64,000 bases of DNA from an uncultured bacterium (lineage in GTDB: Bacteria; Cyanobacteriota; Vampirovibrionia; Gastranaerophilales; Gastranaerophilaceae). The stretch's first letter is position 1, and the number at the start of each line of letters is the position of its first letter. The notes under the pieces were generated by a model. The model did no database searches. It saw only the letters and a program-made list of their open reading frames with translations, and had not been told where the DNA came from. A program made the position numbers and the translations under genes. This document shows positions 8,178-16,591 of the stretch, piece after piece. The DNA is taken from contig CASFGU010000045.1 in NCBI GenBank assembly GCA_949294395.1, forward strand, positions 1 to 64,000, given 5' to 3'.

Positions 8178-9065
8178 ATGGTTAAAATTTTTGATTTACT
8201 TAAACTTAGAAAAGGTCTCAAAGGTATCAACAAATCTGCACTTGAAAAAGAAATGCAAAAAAATAAAAATTTCGGGCTGAACTCAAAGTTCAGGGACAGA
8301 AAAATCATCGTAACACTTACCTCTTTCCCCGATAGAATGCACGATATTCACTTCTGCCTTTATTCACTGCTAAACCAGAATTTCAAGCCGGATAAAGTTA
8401 TTTTATGGCTTGCGGAAGAACAGTTTCCAAACGGCGAAAAAGATATTCCTCAAAGCGTTCTGAAACTTCAAGAACAGGGGCTGACTATTGAATGGTGTGA
8501 AAATTTATATTCATACAAAAAATTAATTCCTGCATACAGAAAATTTAAAAACGCAATCCTGATAACCGCGGATGATGATGTTTACTATCAGTCAGGATGG
8601 CTTGAAACTCTATACAGATCTTATCTTACGCATCCTAATGCAATAACCTGCCACAGAGCACACAGGATAAAACTTGACCGCAATAACTGCATTGCGCCCT
8701 ACAAACAGTGGAAGAAAAAAATAAACGGGCCGAGTTTAAGTTATCTGAACTTCTTTACAGGCGCCGGAGGGGTTCTCTATCCGCCGAACAGCCTTAACAA
8801 AAATATTGACAATGTTGAAATGTTTACAGAACTTGCACCAAACGGCGATGACATCTGGTTCTGGGCGATGGCGCTTCTGAACAACACAAAGATTTACGTG
8901 GCAAAGCACAATATAAAAAATCTAACTTACGTCAACCCTGACCGCGAGCGAGGTAAAAACGGGGAATATACCCTGTTTTCACAAAACAGACAGGGCGGAA
9001 ACGACCTCCAGATGCAGCAGGTTCTTGAGGCTTTTCCGGAACTCTACGAGAGGATTTTACTATAA
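8178..9065 (+). CDS. glycosyltransferase (GT-A fold, DXD type)
   Basis: The 295-residue product begins with a basic stretch and then KIIVTLTSFPDR, the first strand of a GT-A nucleotide-sugar fold. The sequence LITADDDVYY carries the DXD-type metal/nucleotide-sugar motif, and GGVLYPP and NGDDIWFW fit the acceptor and catalytic loops of surface polysaccharide glycosyltransferases. The ATG at 8178 is chosen over a TTG at 8130 because the upstream extension lacks a ribosome binding site and is only hydrophobic filler. Sugar and acceptor cannot be read from the sequence. The flippase at 33-34.5 kb may serve the same surface glycan, but nothing links them directly. Confidence 0.85.
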   Translation: MVKIFDLLKLRKGLKGINKSALEKEMQKNKNFGLNSKFRDRKIIVTLTSFPDRMHDIHFCLYSLLNQNFKPDKVILWLAEEQFPNGEKDIPQSVLKLQEQGLTIEWCENLYSYKKLIPAYRKFKNAILITADDDVYYQSGWLETLYRSYLTHPNAITCHRAHRIKLDRNNCIAPYKQWKKKINGPSLSYLNFFTGAGGVLYPPNSLNKNIDNVEMFTELAPNGDDIWFWAMALLNNTKIYVAKHNIKNLTYVNPDRERGKNGEYTLFSQNRQGGNDLQMQQVLEAFPELYERILL

Positions 9066-9109
9066 TCCAAACCATCCGCCATTGCCCTCTCCCGCACGCA
9101 ATTCCAAAA

Positions 9110-10108
9110 TCAGTGTCTGTAGTTTTTAATACCGGTCATAATCATTGCGATATTATATTTATCTGCAAGTGATATTATCTCCGTATCCTTCGCCGAGCCG
9201 CCCGGCTGAATTATCATTGAAATTCTACCCTGAGCTGCCGCATGGATACAATCAGTTGTCGGAAGCGCATTATCAGATACCAGAACAGCATTTTTTGAGC
9301 CGTCGCAGGCTGCATCAAGTGCGTATTCTACAGCAGTCACCGGATTTATAAGACCCTGCGATATAGCAGTTGTTTTAAAATCTTTTGCTATTACAACCGA
9401 GTTTGTCCTTGCGTATTTTGAAATTTTCCACGCAAAAACCGCGTCCTCTATCTGCTCCTGCGTAGGCTTTGTCTGGGTAACAATTTTAAATGACTGTTTA
9501 CTCAGCTGGCTTTTATTGAAATCCTGAACCAGTGTACCAAACGGAGTTATCTTAATATCTCTGTGCGCGTAATTTCTATACTCTTTAAGAGGGGTGTTGA
9601 TTTTTATCAGTTTAATAAACAGATTTTCCTGCAGGAGTTTTAGAGCCCTTTCATCATAATCCGGAGCCACAACGACTTTTACGGACATTGAATTAATGTG
9701 CTTAGCAACCTCATAGTCAACGGTCTGCGAAAATGCTATTGTGCCGAAAAACGACGAAATAGGATCGCAGTCAAAAGCTTTATTATAAGCATCCTCTATA
9801 TTGACGCCAAGAGCAACCGCGCACGGGCTGGAATGTTTTACAATTGCAACCGCGCTGACGTCAAAAAACTCGCTCACAATATTCGTTGCAATTATAACAT
9901 TCATTATCTCATTGTATGAAAGTTCTTTTTTATCAATAACCTCATAATCAATCATCTCCGGAGATTTGTAAAATTCAGCCTTCTGCTGCGGGTTTTCTCC
10001 GTACTTCAATTCTTTATAAGGAGCAAAGTCAAATTCAGCCTCTTTCTTCCATCTTGCACCTTTTTCTTCTGCCTTATCAAAAAATTTTACATTGATTCTT
10101 TTTGCCAT
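9110..10108 (-). CDS. purH: stand-alone AICAR transformylase (PurH C-terminal domain only)
   Basis: The 332-residue product matches the AICAR formyltransferase part of PurH: YGENPQQKAEFY, the catalytic Lys-His pair in IVKHSSPCAVALG, DPISSFFGTIAFS, and IQPGGSAKDTEIISLADKYNIAMIMTG ending in YRH. The N-terminal IMP cyclohydrolase (MGS-like) domain of the usual fused protein of about 515 residues is absent, and the 217 bases upstream hold no coding remnant of it. The enzyme formylates AICAR in the penultimate purine step, so another gene must close the ring. The start at 10108 is supported by AGAGGG six bases upstream; an earlier ATG at 10159 has no such site. Confidence 0.9.
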   Translation of the reverse strand: MAKRINVKFFDKAEEKGARWKKEAEFDFAPYKELKYGENPQQKAEFYKSPEMIDYEVIDKKELSYNEIMNVIIATNIVSEFFDVSAVAIVKHSSPCAVALGVNIEDAYNKAFDCDPISSFFGTIAFSQTVDYEVAKHINSMSVKVVVAPDYDERALKLLQENLFIKLIKINTPLKEYRNYAHRDIKITPFGTLVQDFNKSQLSKQSFKIVTQTKPTQEQIEDAVFAWKISKYARTNSVVIAKDFKTTAISQGLINPVTAVEYALDAACDGSKNAVLVSDNALPTTDCIHAAAQGRISMIIQPGGSAKDTEIISLADKYNIAMIMTGIKNYRH

Positions 10109-10325
10109 AAATCCCTCTTTTTCAAATTTAAGATTATCATAAAATCTCTTTTCTTTCAATCACTAATTCAATGCCCGTAGCGAACGACAAGCCAGCACTG
10201 GCTGCCAAAACTTACAAAATCTTATTATTTCGTAATCATACAGCCTCTTATCCGCCTGAACTGTTGAAATATATTTTTGTCTTTAATATAATTATCAGTG
10301 TTCAGATAAAATCATAGAGGAAAAA

Positions 10326-10925
10326 ATGGCAAGCAATAAAATCACTGAAGGTGTAGGCAAAAAAATAGTTGAAGCTTTAAAACAGCAGTCAGATATAGAG
10401 ATTACTCCCGTAAATTCCGGTATTAACAACGGAGGAATAATTTATAACAGTCCTCAGGAATATGAACCTGATATAATTCATACACAGGAAAGTCAGGAAA
10501 CTGTTCTGCATAATATGGACGAACAAATCAGTCCTGCGTTTAATTTTAGCCAGCCTAAAAGAGAAGAACCGCTTGCGTCTATGAATGAACTTCACACTAA
10601 TAATGCAGTTGAAGATCTTGAATTGCCTTCAAACGTTGCGGTGCTAAGACAGCTTATTGCAAAACTTCCGTCAGGTGTTTCAAAACAGACAGGAGCCCAG
10701 ATTATCAAACAGACAATGGAAGCGCTCGGAATATCCATGGCAGGAGTTCTGCAGGAAGCCCAGCAGGTTCAGGAAAGCTTGAACCAGTCTGTTAAAGACT
10801 GCCAGAATAACATAATGGAATATAAAAAACAAATTAATATACTTGAATCTCAGGCTCACAAATATCAAAAACAGTTTGCGGCGGTGAATGATATTATCAG
10901 CCTTTTCATCCAGACAGGGGTTTAA
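10326..10925 (+). CDS. conserved-looking hypothetical, C-terminal coiled coil
   Basis: The 199-residue product has a low-complexity, polar N-terminal half (1-98). It then has SNVAVLRQLIAKLPSGVSKQTGAQIIKQTMEALGISM and a long amphipathic coiled coil to the end. I recall proteins of this kind in Melainabacteria but know no function. There is no signal peptide or membrane segment. An AGAGGA site precedes the ATG. It stands alone on the plus strand between the purH fragment and the leftward coiled-coil cluster. The architecture (disordered tail, small helical domain, coiled coil) would suit a cytoplasmic scaffold; that is inference. Confidence 0.85.
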   Translation: MASNKITEGVGKKIVEALKQQSDIEITPVNSGINNGGIIYNSPQEYEPDIIHTQESQETVLHNMDEQISPAFNFSQPKREEPLASMNELHTNNAVEDLELPSNVAVLRQLIAKLPSGVSKQTGAQIIKQTMEALGISMAGVLQEAQQVQESLNQSVKDCQNNIMEYKKQINILESQAHKYQKQFAAVNDIISLFIQTGV

Positions 10926-11017
10926 TACGGGCTACCGATTGCAGATTTCCCGGCGTCACACCAGCTTGAAATTCTCAAACTAGCAATGAGAGAGTGTAGA
11001 GGCTAACCCCTCATTAA

Positions 11018-11341
11018 TTAATAGCTGAATGCGTGCTGGATATTCTTATCAAGTCTTTGACGGCAGGATGCAAGTTCAGTTTCTACCATCTTCAGTCTTG
11101 TTTGATACTGAATCATTTGCTGCTCTAATTTTTGTTCAAGAAGTTTTAATTTTGCCTGACGCTGTTGTAGAGTTTTTACAATCGGCGAATCAGGATCATA
11201 GTCGGTGCCTATCTGCATTAAATCATTGCCGGTCTGTGTTAAACCCATTCTGGTCTGAGTAACAAGCTGAATCTTGTATTCCAGATCCATCTTAACATTA
11301 TTCAGATATTGCATTCTGATTGTATCTGTGAGGACACCCAT
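11018..11341 (-). CDS. small coiled-coil protein sharing termini with the 506-residue protein
   Basis: The 107-residue product is nearly all helical. Its first 34 residues align without gaps to the N-terminus of the 12765-14285 product, with identities at M1, G2, R9, L13, K17, E21, Y22, Q25, V27, Q29, R31 and L34. Its C-terminus ETELASCRQRLDKNIQHAF matches TEMEAVKKVIDKNIESTF of the same protein. It therefore looks like the larger protein without its central repeats. Paired terminal helices around a dispensable middle is the plan of flagellar axial proteins, so a needle, rod or filament role is conceivable. No signal peptide. Confidence 0.8.
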   Translation of the reverse strand: MGVLTDTIRMQYLNNVKMDLEYKIQLVTQTRMGLTQTGNDLMQIGTDYDPDSPIVKTLQQRQAKLKLLEQKLEQQMIQYQTRLKMVETELASCRQRLDKNIQHAFSY

Positions 11342-11355
11342 AATTTACACTTCCT

Positions 11356-11628
11356 TTATCTGGTTTCGTTCAGGTTATTCCCCTTTAAGAAGCTGTGCTG
11401 GTTGTTTTCTGCAATAAGCCTTTCCATTTTCTGAAACTGATGCTGGTGATAATTCAATCTGTACTGAGCCATTTTTAGTTTTTTCTTCATTGTCAGAAAT
11501 TCTTTTAACCCGTCTACAATTGAATTTGCCATTGCCTTTAAAGGGTTTTTCCTGATGAGGAAATTCCTTGAATATATCAAGAAGTCTAACATTCTTTTTA
11601 TATTCATCTCTAAAGTATCTCGAAGCAT
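11356..11628 (-). CDS. small basic helical protein
   Basis: The 90-residue product is Lys/Met/Gln-rich, predicted helical, without signal peptide. Its C-terminal KKLKMAQYRLNYHQHQFQKM...QHSF weakly resembles the C-terminal helix of the 107-residue product encoded 14 bases downstream (RLDKNIQHAF). Both genes run leftward and are probably co-transcribed. I do not recognise a family. Chaperone-like or filament-like roles in the putative export system are possible but unsupported. Confidence 0.65.
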   Translation of the reverse strand: MLRDTLEMNIKRMLDFLIYSRNFLIRKNPLKAMANSIVDGLKEFLTMKKKLKMAQYRLNYHQHQFQKMERLIAENNQHSFLKGNNLNETR

Positions 11629-11728
11629 TTTTCTCCTTACACTTTAGACCTACATGTATATAAAAACAATTACCATAAAATTATTGCCTGAACGGTAACA
11701 TTTTTTAACATGTCTTAATCTAAAGTTA

Positions 11729-11914
11729 TTAATTATTCAATTTCTGACTGTCAACATTTGCGGAAATAGAAGCTTGTTCGCTCTCCACACTATTTATCGG
11801 CACATACGGCTGAAACTTTAACTGATTAAGAAAATGTGCACCCAGCCCGCAATAAAATTTTACAATTTTGTTAAACACAACTGACACAACATTTGTTTTA
11901 GATTTTTTAATCAT
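11729..11914 (-). CDS. possible small protein downstream of the Gly/Ala-rich gene
   Basis: An ORF of 61 codons starts at 11914, just past the stop of the 11919-12734 gene. It has an AGGA about 12 bases before the ATG. The product has a basic N-terminus with a short hydrophobic helix and a polar C-terminus. An alternative start at 11953 would overlap the previous gene. With no recognisable motif this may be a real short gene or chance. Confidence 0.35.
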   Translation of the reverse strand: MIKKSKTNVVSVVFNKIVKFYCGLGAHFLNQLKFQPYVPINSVESEQASISANVDSQKLNN

Positions 11915-11918
11915 AATA

Positions 11919-12734
11919 TTATAAATCCTGAATAGCCTTGCTATCGCCTTCAATTGACTCTTTAAGCATTTTCTTCACTACATCACCCTGTGTATCAAGC
12001 ATTTTGCACACAGTTTCAATATTTCTAACTTTGTTTGAAAGGATTGTATCCGCGTTTGCGGTAATATTACCAGTTACGTTCTGGTAAGCAGCAAGAGCAG
12101 CAGAAGTTGTACCCTGCATAAGGTTACCCATAACAATTGCAGGAAGCCCGTATTCACCGAGATATGGCGCAGCAGCCTGCATAATACCGCCCCATCCGGA
12201 AATAATACTTGCAACCGGCAGAACAATATTTCTGCCGAGCCAGCCGTAACCGTTTGCAGCACCTACACCGTAAGCCGCAGTGCTTGCTATATCTGCAAGC
12301 CCGCCTAAGTTTGAAGCGTAACCGGTTGCGACACCGGTATCTGTTCCCCAGCCGGTTAGTCCTGCAGCGCCTCCTGTTGAATATCCGTCAAGTCCCCATG
12401 ATACAGGAGCAGCACCGCTTGGAAAACCTGAATAGTTATATAAAGAATTTATCCCGTAAGATGAAGCTCCGGTAAAATTTGAATAATACGAAGTACCTGC
12501 AACGTTCATAGATTCAGAGGCGCCAAAAACATTAGCAAAAGATGACGGGGCTAACAAACTTGCCATTCTGTATAAAAAGCTTCCGGTCATTTCAAAACCG
12601 GTGCCTGCTCCGCTTCCGGAAACTGTCAGATCGCGAAGCTTGTCATACGTCTCCCACAGCTGTGCTTTAGCATCTCCGCTTGCCGAGCCGAATTTGTTTG
12701 CTATTACCAAGTAACTGTCATTCTTATAAGCCAT
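11919..12734 (-). CDS. Gly/Ala/Ser-rich hydrophobic protein, translocator-like
   Basis: The 271-residue product has no N-terminal signal peptide. Residues about 40-160 are rich in Gly, Ser, Tyr and Ala. Residues about 160-225 contain hydrophobic Ala/Gly segments (LPVASIISGWGGIMQAAAP and GLPAIVMGNLMQG), and the last 45 residues are an amphipathic helix with VVKKMLKESIEGDSKAIQDL. A leaderless protein with central hydrophobic helices and a C-terminal amphipathic helix is reminiscent of type III translocators; no homology is recognised. It is the next gene, 30 bases downstream, after the 506-residue protein and is probably in its operon. Confidence 0.8.
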   Translation of the reverse strand: MAYKNDSYLVIANKFGSASGDAKAQLWETYDKLRDLTVSGSGAGTGFEMTGSFLYRMASLLAPSSFANVFGASESMNVAGTSYYSNFTGASSYGINSLYNYSGFPSGAAPVSWGLDGYSTGGAAGLTGWGTDTGVATGYASNLGGLADIASTAAYGVGAANGYGWLGRNIVLPVASIISGWGGIMQAAAPYLGEYGLPAIVMGNLMQGTTSAALAAYQNVTGNITANADTILSNKVRNIETVCKMLDTQGDVVKKMLKESIEGDSKAIQDL

Positions 12735-12764
12735 TTGTACCTCGTATAAATTCTTTTTTCAAAT

Positions 12765-14285
12765 CTATGAATCAAATGTTTTGAATGTAGATTCGATGTT
12801 TTTATCAATAACTTTTTTAACAGCTTCCATTTCAGTCTGGAGAGCTTCCTGTTCGGTATCAAGCTGACGCAGTCTTAGTTCAAGGGTTCTGTCCTGCTCC
12901 TGAATCCTTTCTGTTTTAGCGTTAATATCCTGAATAGCTTTTTCATAAACCTGCATATCATAGTTATACTGGTTCATTGCATCCTGATAAGCCGCTTCAT
13001 CAGTTTCTGTTTCGGTGTTAAGGTAATGGACAACCGAAGAATCCTGATATTTAATCGACTGCGGACGACCGGTTTCATCAAGGTCAATCATTGCCTTTTC
13101 AGTAACTTCAATTTTAGTCTTAACGTTCTGGGCAATATAATATGTAAGTCTGTCCTGATTTTCAGTCGGCAGTGACTGATCCGGCCCGCTTATAGATGAA
13201 CTTGTCAGGTCTGCGGCACAGGCAAACCTTGTCTGTCCCTGATATTCCCACACATAAATATCTTCAGGATCAGCAATCGCAAAGTCAGTATCCGGCCAAT
13301 CCTTCAATATCTGTTCGTAAGCAGCCTTCTGGTCAGGATCGGTAGAATCGTATCTTGTAAGTTCACAGTTACCGACATAAGTCGGTATACCGGCTTCAAC
13401 ATAGTAATCTGTTATATCTTCTGTGCCTTCAAGTGCTTCCTGTGATACAAAGTGAAGATTTCCGTCGCCGTCTGTATAGCATCTTAAATCATCAGCATTA
13501 TTTCCAATTGATGGATAATCAGATGCTAATTTGTCATAAACTTTTTTCTGATCAAGATTTGTCGGATCATAAGCTGTTACAGGGTGACCGTTCACTGTAT
13601 ATGTTTTATTCACAGGTTCTGTTGCAGTAATATTAGTTCTTGCAGTTGTAACCTCAGTTTCGGTATTGGTATTCGGATCAATATATCTGTCCTGAATATC
13701 ACCGGTTCCTCCCAGTTCTGTTCGGGAAACAAAGTGAATAACGCCGTCTGCACTGGTATATGTCATCATATCGTCAGCATTCATATCAGGGTATTGTGCG
13801 GATAATCTTTCAAAAGCATCTCTTTGAGGCCCGTTTGCCTGATCGTAAGTAGTTGCTTCGTAACCGTTAACAGTATATGTCGGCTGCTCAAGAAAACCTA
13901 TATCATCACGTGAAGTAGTGCCTTTTGTAGAAACATCACCCTCTACAACCTGCGGATTAGCAAGACGATTCTGTATACCGGTAAATACATCCGCAAAGTG
14001 GAAGTGGGTTACAAGATAGTTATAACCGTCAGGATCATTTTGCAGTTCTGACATGCTGGAAATTTCTTCATCATAAGTTCCGTCAGTATAAGTGTATTTT
14101 AACTTTGTATAATCCTGAGTGCTCGGAGCAGTCGGAACTTCAAGAGCCAGAAGATCGTTAAATGTATTTGCACTCTGGTTTGCCAGCGCCGTACGGGCCT
14201 GGTTAACCTGCTGACCTTCATATTCAACGTTTGTTTTTCTTGCTGTTAAGCCTAAATATCTTGCCTGTGACGCTGCCATACCCAT
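12765..14285 (-). CDS. 506-residue protein with three internal repeats between conserved helical ends
   Basis: The N-terminus MGMAASQARYLGLTARK...EYEGQQVNQAR is helical and shared with the 107-residue product of 11018-11341. The middle holds three repeats of about 65 residues (about 136-202, 229-295, 302-361), each starting YTVNG or YVGNC, then YD-n4-Q, a YP or WP dipeptide, DD and HFVS or RFAC. The C-terminal 90 residues are a coiled coil ending KVIDKNIESTFKTF. No signal peptide. The layout of helical ends around an exposed repeat domain resembles flagellin/hook-type axial proteins, without detectable family identity. It may be a surface or secreted structural protein of the neighbouring export system (inference). 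Confidence 0.85.
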   Translation of the reverse strand: MGMAASQARYLGLTARKTNVEYEGQQVNQARTALANQSANTFNDLLALEVPTAPSTQDYTKLKYTYTDGTYDEEISSMSELQNDPDGYNYLVTHFHFADVFTGIQNRLANPQVVEGDVSTKGTTSRDDIGFLEQPTYTVNGYEATTYDQANGPQRDAFERLSAQYPDMNADDMMTYTSADGVIHFVSRTELGGTGDIQDRYIDPNTNTETEVTTARTNITATEPVNKTYTVNGHPVTAYDPTNLDQKKVYDKLASDYPSIGNNADDLRCYTDGDGNLHFVSQEALEGTEDITDYYVEAGIPTYVGNCELTRYDSTDPDQKAAYEQILKDWPDTDFAIADPEDIYVWEYQGQTRFACAADLTSSSISGPDQSLPTENQDRLTYYIAQNVKTKIEVTEKAMIDLDETGRPQSIKYQDSSVVHYLNTETETDEAAYQDAMNQYNYDMQVYEKAIQDINAKTERIQEQDRTLELRLRQLDTEQEALQTEMEAVKKVIDKNIESTFKTFDS

Positions 14286-14472
14286 AAGGCACTCTCCTTC
14301 ATGTTTAAACTCTTTAATCTACTACACTTTTTCTTATAATTATGTTTTTTTAAAAGTCAACATAACTATAATAAATTATACGGTAATATTAAAAAATTTA
14401 TACAGGGTTTTATTTAAAAATACAGTATTTGAAGGAGAAAACCCTTAAGATTTCAAACTTTAAATGTAGGAG

Positions 14473-14498
14473 GGGGCGGCTGAGAATTCAGCCGCCCC
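14473..14498 (-). terminator. GC-rich hairpin after the 607-residue gene
   Basis: A perfect 11-bp stem GGGGCGGCTGA / TCAGCCGCCCC with a 4-base loop lies 6 bases after the stop codon at 14505. No T run follows on the minus strand, so it may act as a weak terminator or as an mRNA 3' end protector. Confidence 0.6.
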
Positions 14499-14504
14499 TT
14501 AAAA

Positions 14505-16328
14505 TTATTTATACAGGTCTAATATAATATCTCCGTGCTTCCAGTTATTTGCGAGAATTCTTAATTGAGTAAAGAAACTTCCGCCCGAGGCATCAGGAGA
14601 GCATTCAAGCATAATACTTTCCACTACGTCTTGTGTAAGCTTTGTACCTTTTGCAAGTTCATTTTCAAGCATTACAGTCATTTGCTGGGTTTCTTTTACG
14701 AGGCCCGGGCCGTACATATCACCCCAGCCCTGCTTACTGAGATGTTCTACAAAGTCATCCGTAAAGCCCGGAGTTACCGGCTGATCAGGATTTTTTAACT
14801 GTTGGAACGCACGATAAGAAGCATCATCCACCGGAACATTCCGTTTTAAAAGTGATTTTTCAATATCGCCTACATAAGGGTTTCCGTCGACATCATACAT
14901 TACGGCCTGTCCTTTTTTTACGGTAACTTCACCCTCAAGAGTTTTTATTTTTGTTCCTTCCGGTACAATCTCAAAACCGCCGACCGCTTTTTTAGTGGCT
15001 TTAATAACCTGTCCTGGTTTGACGCCTTTCATTGCGTTATAAGAACCGTTTGCATCCACATAAGTTTTTGAGAAAATTTTAGGGTCGCATACCGCAAAAT
15101 CTCCGCCGGCCTTGTCGTAAATCATGATTACAGAACCTTTTTGAACTTCATAAGGCGCTTCCGGATTCCATTTGTTCGGAACATAGAGTTTGCCGTCTTT
15201 TTCAAACACAATACCGTCGGCTTTACCGGTATTAACATAAGCCTCAACTTCATTAGGTTTACTTTCAAACCGGATTGCAGAAGCCGGAATTGCACTGCCC
15301 ATAACCGGTGCATCAATCCCTGTAGCAACCTTCAAGCCTTTACCGGCAACTCTGAAATTTTCTTTTATTGCACCGAATGTTGAAAGAGTCGCAGGATCTT
15401 TTGCAGGAACTCCTGCTTTTCTTGCCGCAGTTAATGAGCTTTTAGCAGAAGCTGCTGCTCCGCCGACCATCATACCGCCTGAAAACATTTCAGCACCGCC
15501 TTTCTGGGCTTCTTGTTCATTTTCAGCAGTTACAACATCATAAACGCCTTTACCGGCAATACCTGCACCTGCAGTACCGAGTGCCGCATTAGCAGCCGGA
15601 GCCGCAGCAGCTAACTTTGGAGCTGCACTAAGTGCTGCCTCTGTAACTGTACCGGCAGTTAAAACTGTGGCTGCAATAACCCATAAACCCTCGGTCGAAG
15701 TAAGATAATCAATAACATTACCTGCACCTTTTGCAGCATTCCAAGCTTTTTCACCGGCAGTCATTGTAGATGGATCACCGTCAGAAACTTTTTCGTCAAT
15801 TTTTTCTGCAAGATTTTTAACAGGTTCTTTAACGTAAGTCAACGGATTAATTTTATCTATTGCTCTAAATCCGTCACGCGTACGGCTAACAACAGCATTT
15901 AGAGCACTTCCGACATCATCAACATCTTTAAAATCATCTTTAAATCCTTGTTTCCATCTGCCAAACGCAGTTTTTTCATTTTCGGCACGTTCGTGTCTTT
16001 CTTCTATTCCGGCAAGAAGCGCTTCGTTCTGCTGTTTTTCATAAGCTTCACGCTGCTCCGGAGTCATTTGTGCCTTTTTCGAATTTTCTTCTTCGACAGA
16101 TTTGTTCAAATGTTCCTGCATTGCCTGCATATCAGGAGTGTCCATTATTTTTTTACCGGTAAGTTCTTCGATAAAATCTAATGGATTTTGCGGGGTATTT
16201 TTAGTGCCGCCGGTCATATCGATTTGAATGTTCTGTTTTGTTTCTGTTGTAGACTTTGGCTTTTTTGCCGCGTCAGAATTTTGCACACCGCCGCTACCAG
16301 TGATAGAGTTTGCTTTGTCAAATGTCAT
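14505..16328 (-). CDS. 607-residue leaderless protein with central hydrophobic region
   Basis: Residues 1-120 are polar and probably disordered (MTFDKANSITG start, Gln/Glu/Lys-rich helix about 75-115). Residues about 210-300 are a hydrophobic Ala/Gly region with LWVIAATVLTAGTV and GGMMVGGAAASAK. Residues about 360-480 are beta-rich with repeated short phrases (DGIVFEKDGKLYVP, VPEGTKIKTLEGEVTVKKGQAV). The C-terminus is helical. No signal peptide and no recognised family. AAGGAG lies 7 bases before the ATG. The promoter (16434-16508) matches those of two other leaderless proteins. Effector or translocator of a type III-like system is a reasonable guess only. Confidence 0.85.
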   Translation of the reverse strand: MTFDKANSITGSGGVQNSDAAKKPKSTTETKQNIQIDMTGGTKNTPQNPLDFIEELTGKKIMDTPDMQAMQEHLNKSVEEENSKKAQMTPEQREAYEKQQNEALLAGIEERHERAENEKTAFGRWKQGFKDDFKDVDDVGSALNAVVSRTRDGFRAIDKINPLTYVKEPVKNLAEKIDEKVSDGDPSTMTAGEKAWNAAKGAGNVIDYLTSTEGLWVIAATVLTAGTVTEAALSAAPKLAAAAPAANAALGTAGAGIAGKGVYDVVTAENEQEAQKGGAEMFSGGMMVGGAAASAKSSLTAARKAGVPAKDPATLSTFGAIKENFRVAGKGLKVATGIDAPVMGSAIPASAIRFESKPNEVEAYVNTGKADGIVFEKDGKLYVPNKWNPEAPYEVQKGSVIMIYDKAGGDFAVCDPKIFSKTYVDANGSYNAMKGVKPGQVIKATKKAVGGFEIVPEGTKIKTLEGEVTVKKGQAVMYDVDGNPYVGDIEKSLLKRNVPVDDASYRAFQQLKNPDQPVTPGFTDDFVEHLSKQGWGDMYGPGLVKETQQMTVMLENELAKGTKLTQDVVESIMLECSPDASGGSFFTQLRILANNWKHGDIILDLYK

Positions 16329-16433
16329 TTCAATCTCCTTAAATTAAAAACTTCACTCGTGTTTTTTATTTGGTATATAAATTAATAAAGTTTTTAGAGC
16401 CTGAACAGTTGACTATAGCTCACCCCAACACAT

Positions 16434-16508
16434 CCTGTCCTATCCTATCTATCTCTGAGTATGATTGAATTTCAGACGTTTTAAAATTCAGGTTTACAAT
16501 TTGTTACA
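16434..16508 (-). promoter_or_regulatory. second shared-architecture promoter
   Basis: On the minus strand: a TGTAAC-n5-TGTAAAC repeat (16508-16492), TTTAAA (16485-16480), a 16-base spacer with CTGAAA, and CATACT (16463-16458), followed by imperfect TATCC/ATCCT pentamers (16434-16455). Nearer the gene, the word CTTCACTCGTGTTT and AATAAAGT are shared with the leader of the 20622-21599 gene. Confidence 0.6.
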
Positions 16509-16547
16509 AACCATCTTTTGTAACAATATTTTAACAATACTCATACA

Positions 16548-16575
16548 AAAAGACCGCCTCTTCCGGCGGTCTTTT
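16548..16575 (-). terminator. rpsA terminator
   Basis: AAAAGACCGCC / GGCGGTCTTTT (16548-16558 and 16565-16575) with a 6-base loop, 16 bases after the rpsA stop, with the T tract on the minus strand. Confidence 0.9.
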
Positions 16576-16591
16576 CCTTTTGTTTATACCA

